Shown here: positions 62,118-64,000 of the stretch, one piece after another
How positions within the stretch are numbered: the stretch's first letter is position 1
Layout of the letters: each line of letters begins with the position of its first letter
DNA from: Olsenella sp. oral taxon 807
Lineage (GTDB): Bacteria; Actinomycetota; Coriobacteriia; Coriobacteriales; Atopobiaceae
Assembly (NCBI RefSeq): GCF_001189515.2
Contig: NZ_CP012069.2
Location: 496,001 to 560,000 of the forward strand
Length of the DNA: 64,000 nucleotides
Direction of reading: 5' to 3'
Notes under the pieces: model-generated
The model's input: only the letters and a program-made list of their open reading frames with translations
Database searches by the model: none
What the model was told of the DNA's origin: nothing
Position numbers and translations under genes: made by a program

Positions 62118-64000
62118 ATGGCTGGACATGAGGGTAGAAGAGGTTTGCGTATTTCTTCTGCCGCACGGGTTGTGGGACTGGGACTTTCGGTGGCACTGAG
62201 TCTTGGGGGCATTGTCGCCCTTCCATGTGTGGCTCGTGCCGAAACCGTCCCTCCTGCAGAAGAGAGAGTCGTCTCGGCCCATGACGGTGTCGCTACGGCG
62301 ACGGGCGAGAAGACTGCGCAGGCGACTGAACGGGCATCGTCTATGGGCCACGCCGATGCAACGGGTCAGGCTGACGACGCTGGTCTTGACCCTGTCCGCA
62401 GGAAGGGTCCCGGCGGTTCTGGTGGTGCTGCCTCTGCTGGGGCAAGTGCCAAGGGCGAGGGCAGCGACGGCTCAGCGGCGACGTCCGCTACGAGTACGGA
62501 CGAGCCTGCGGCACATGGCGCGCGCGCAACGGACGCAGCCAGGGACAAGCCGGTGACATCCGCCACGAGAACAGGCGAGCCCGCGGCGGCCTGTGCCACG
62601 TCCGCCACCGACGAGCCTGAGCACACCGACACGAAGCCATCCGCCGGAATGGTGGGTGAGGGGGTCGCCACCCATGCAGCGAGCCCGGCTTCGGGCGTTG
62701 AGCCTGCCTCTGGCGCCACGACCACGACCCCATCAACGCAGGCGCCCTCATCTGCCACAAAGCCCCTGCCCTCGACAAAACCCAAACCTGCAACGGATGA
62801 CACGTCTACTGCTCCGACTACCTATGCCAATGTGTATCGACTCTTCAACCAGTGGACCACCGAGCATCTCTACACAAGGGACCTCCACGAGGCACAGGGC
62901 CTCATGAGGCTTGGCTGGAGCTGGGAGGGCGTCTCTTGGGTTACGCCGTCCGCAGGTACCTCAGTGTATCGCCTTTACAACAAGTGGTCTGGCGACCACC
63001 TCTACACCACCAAGAGGTCAGAGTATGACGGACTGGTCAAGAGGGGCTGGACCGGTGAGGACGTTCAGTTCTACGGCGAGGCCCCTAAAAACGGCGTCTC
63101 CATCTACCGGCTGTTCAACAAGTACGTGACAACGGGCACCCACTTGCTCACGAGTTCGACGTCTGAGGTCAAGGCCTGCGTGGGGAACGGTTGGCGCGAC
63201 GAGGGCACCGCATGGTACGCCGCCAAGCACGACCCCTTCTCCATTGCCGGTTTCTGGGTAGAGTGCGTTGACGGCAGGCGTCTTTGGGTTGACGCTACGT
63301 GTGCGCTCGCGAGTGGTAGGATCGTCGATCCTACGACATCGAGGGATAGGGGGGCTGGCAGGTACGCTTATGCCCGGCGTGACGGAGCCGTGGTGACGGA
63401 GCTTGCTGATGCCGGAAACGGCTGGTCGTACCTTGCGGACTCGCTGGGGGGACTCGTGCACCGAGCGGGCTCTGGCTGGGTCGTCACCAAGGACTGGCCT
63501 CGCTCCGACGCGCGTCTCCAGCGCTACTACACCAAGGACATGGGGGGATACAGTCTCGTGCGCCGTGGCGTCTTCTCTGCCAAGGATGACCTCGGCGAGC
63601 TGGCGTCCTACCTTGGTCGCACTGATACGGGCTACGTGCTGCGTGGGATCCTCTCCGCAGGTGGCGATTGGTCCTACCTTGCCGATGATGACGGTAGGCT
63701 CGTGCACCGAGCGGGCTCTGGCTGGGTCGTCACCAAGGACTGGCCCTACTCAGACGGACAGCTCCAGCGTTACTGGACCGAAGATAAGGGTGCCTATAGC
63801 CTGGTGAGAAACGGTCTCTTCTCGACGGGAGGCAAACGCTACTACGGACGTTACGACACGGGATACGTGGTCCGTGGTACCTATGTCATCAGTCGCTACT
63901 ATGGTCTTGACACCAGCGGCGCTGGCAATGACTGGAAGGATGACACCGTTGCGATCGCTGATAATGACGGCGTCCTCCTTACGCGCGAGCAAGTTGGCCA
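62118..64000 (+). CDS. Secreted repeat surface protein (DUF5648-like), runs off the window
   Basis: Open frame from ATG 62118 (GGAGG at 62105-62109) to the window end, at least 627 codons. Signal peptide about 1-42 (VVGLGLSVALSLGGIVALPC, cleaved after ARA), an Ala/Thr/Ser-rich region (about 43-235), then three DUF5648-type repeats (VYRLFNQWTTEHLYT, VYRLYNKWSGDHLYT and YRLFNKYVTTGTHLLT, about 239-365). From about 375 a second repeat type follows, with GGDWSYLADDDGRLVHRAGS and WVVTKDWPYSD in two near-identical copies. Likely a cell-wall or carbohydrate-binding protein; the C-terminus is not seen. Confidence 0.8.
   Translation, partial: MAGHEGRRGLRISSAARVVGLGLSVALSLGGIVALPCVARAETVPPAEERVVSAHDGVATATGEKTAQATERASSMGHADATGQADDAGLDPVRRKGPGGSGGAASAGASAKGEGSDGSAATSATSTDEPAAHGARATDAARDKPVTSATRTGEPAAACATSATDEPEHTDTKPSAGMVGEGVATHAASPASGVEPASGATTTTPSTQAPSSATKPLPSTKPKPATDDTSTAPTTYANVYRLFNQWTTEHLYTRDLHEAQGLMRLGWSWEGVSWVTPSAGTSVYRLYNKWSGDHLYTTKRSEYDGLVKRGWTGEDVQFYGEAPKNGVSIYRLFNKYVTTGTHLLTSSTSEVKACVGNGWRDEGTAWYAAKHDPFSIAGFWVECVDGRRLWVDATCALASGRIVDPTTSRDRGAGRYAYARRDGAVVTELADAGNGWSYLADSLGGLVHRAGSGWVVTKDWPRSDARLQRYYTKDMGGYSLVRRGVFSAKDDLGELASYLGRTDTGYVLRGILSAGGDWSYLADDDGRLVHRAGSGWVVTKDWPYSDGQLQRYWTEDKGAYSLVRNGLFSTGGKRYYGRYDTGYVVRGTYVISRYYGLDTSGAGNDWKDDTVAIADNDGVLLTREQVG
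63453..63499 (+). repeat. Internal 47-bp repeat, copy 1
   Basis: Identical to 63699-63745; encodes LVHRAGSGWVVTKDW in the surface protein. Confidence 0.9.
63699..63745 (+). repeat. Internal 47-bp repeat, copy 2
   Basis: Identical to 63453-63499, 246 bp downstream (82 codons), so the protein repeat stays in frame. Suggests recent tandem copying or gene conversion. Confidence 0.9.

Overview
The window looks like part of the chromosome of a high-GC anaerobic member of the Coriobacteriia, closest in style to Olsenella/Atopobiaceae. Reasons: an oxygen-sensitive glycyl-radical enzyme and its activase, PflX-type radical SAM chemistry, a Wzz/BY-kinase/PHP-phosphatase exopolysaccharide start, paired Sapep-type dipeptidases, a phasin-like/UbiB pair, strong codon GC bias and many GTG starts. 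The genus is an inference; no rRNA is present.

Layout. 1-5.2 kb: two broken genes (a winged-helix remnant and a truncated PPDK regulatory protein), then a divergent glycyl-radical activase / glycyl-radical eliminase pair followed by a fructose-6-phosphate-aldolase-like enzyme. This set matches the radical glycolysis module of E. coli YbiW/PflD with FsaA/FsaB. 5.2-12.7 kb: accessory island with two copies of an unusual repeat element (paired GTGTACAC palindromes exactly 58 bp end to end), a Schlafen/AlbA_2 ATP-binding regulator, an internally duplicated 654-aa protein of unknown function coupled to a 55-aa ORF, and a DUF4143-type ATPase interrupted by one amber codon. 13.3-29.1 kb: core chromosome: dnaE, a NadE-like protein that has lost both sets of catalytic motifs, ruvC-ruvA-ruvB, a DUF6483-like protein, csp, a dipeptidase, a radical SAM protein, pncB and argS.

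29.3-37.9 kb: an integrated element bounded by 16-bp direct repeats, one of which is the 3' end of tRNA-Ala(CGC). It carries a heavily mutated large serine recombinase, a ribbon-helix-helix / DNA methyltransferase / PD-(D/E)XK endonuclease operon with a linked unknown protein, a mobilisation-like coiled-coil remnant, one complete ISL3-family insertion sequence (42-bp perfect inverted repeats, 8-bp target duplication) and one decayed IS630-family copy. 38.0-38.9 kb: a duplicated 3' fragment of the neighbouring HAD gene, an orphan RelB/DinJ antitoxin and a third repeat element.

38.9-59.6 kb: HAD phosphatase, second Sapep dipeptidase, a membrane-anchored TPR protein, polysaccharide deacetylase, DUF1015 protein, phasin-like protein and UbiB kinase, a secreted coiled-coil/RlpA-like protein, lipoprotein cyclophilin, a heterodimeric ABC exporter, a membrane-anchored unknown and a DEAD-box helicase. 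59.7-64.0 kb: Wzz-type chain-length protein, BY-kinase and PHP tyrosine phosphatase, then a secreted repeat protein running off the window.

The most distinctive signal is the 58-bp paired-palindrome family. There are seven units in three loci (2, 4 and 1 units) with shared flanks, and in all three loci the element is oriented the same way relative to the gene directly downstream, as a transplantable leader or mobile cis element would be. I do not recognise it as a described repeat family.
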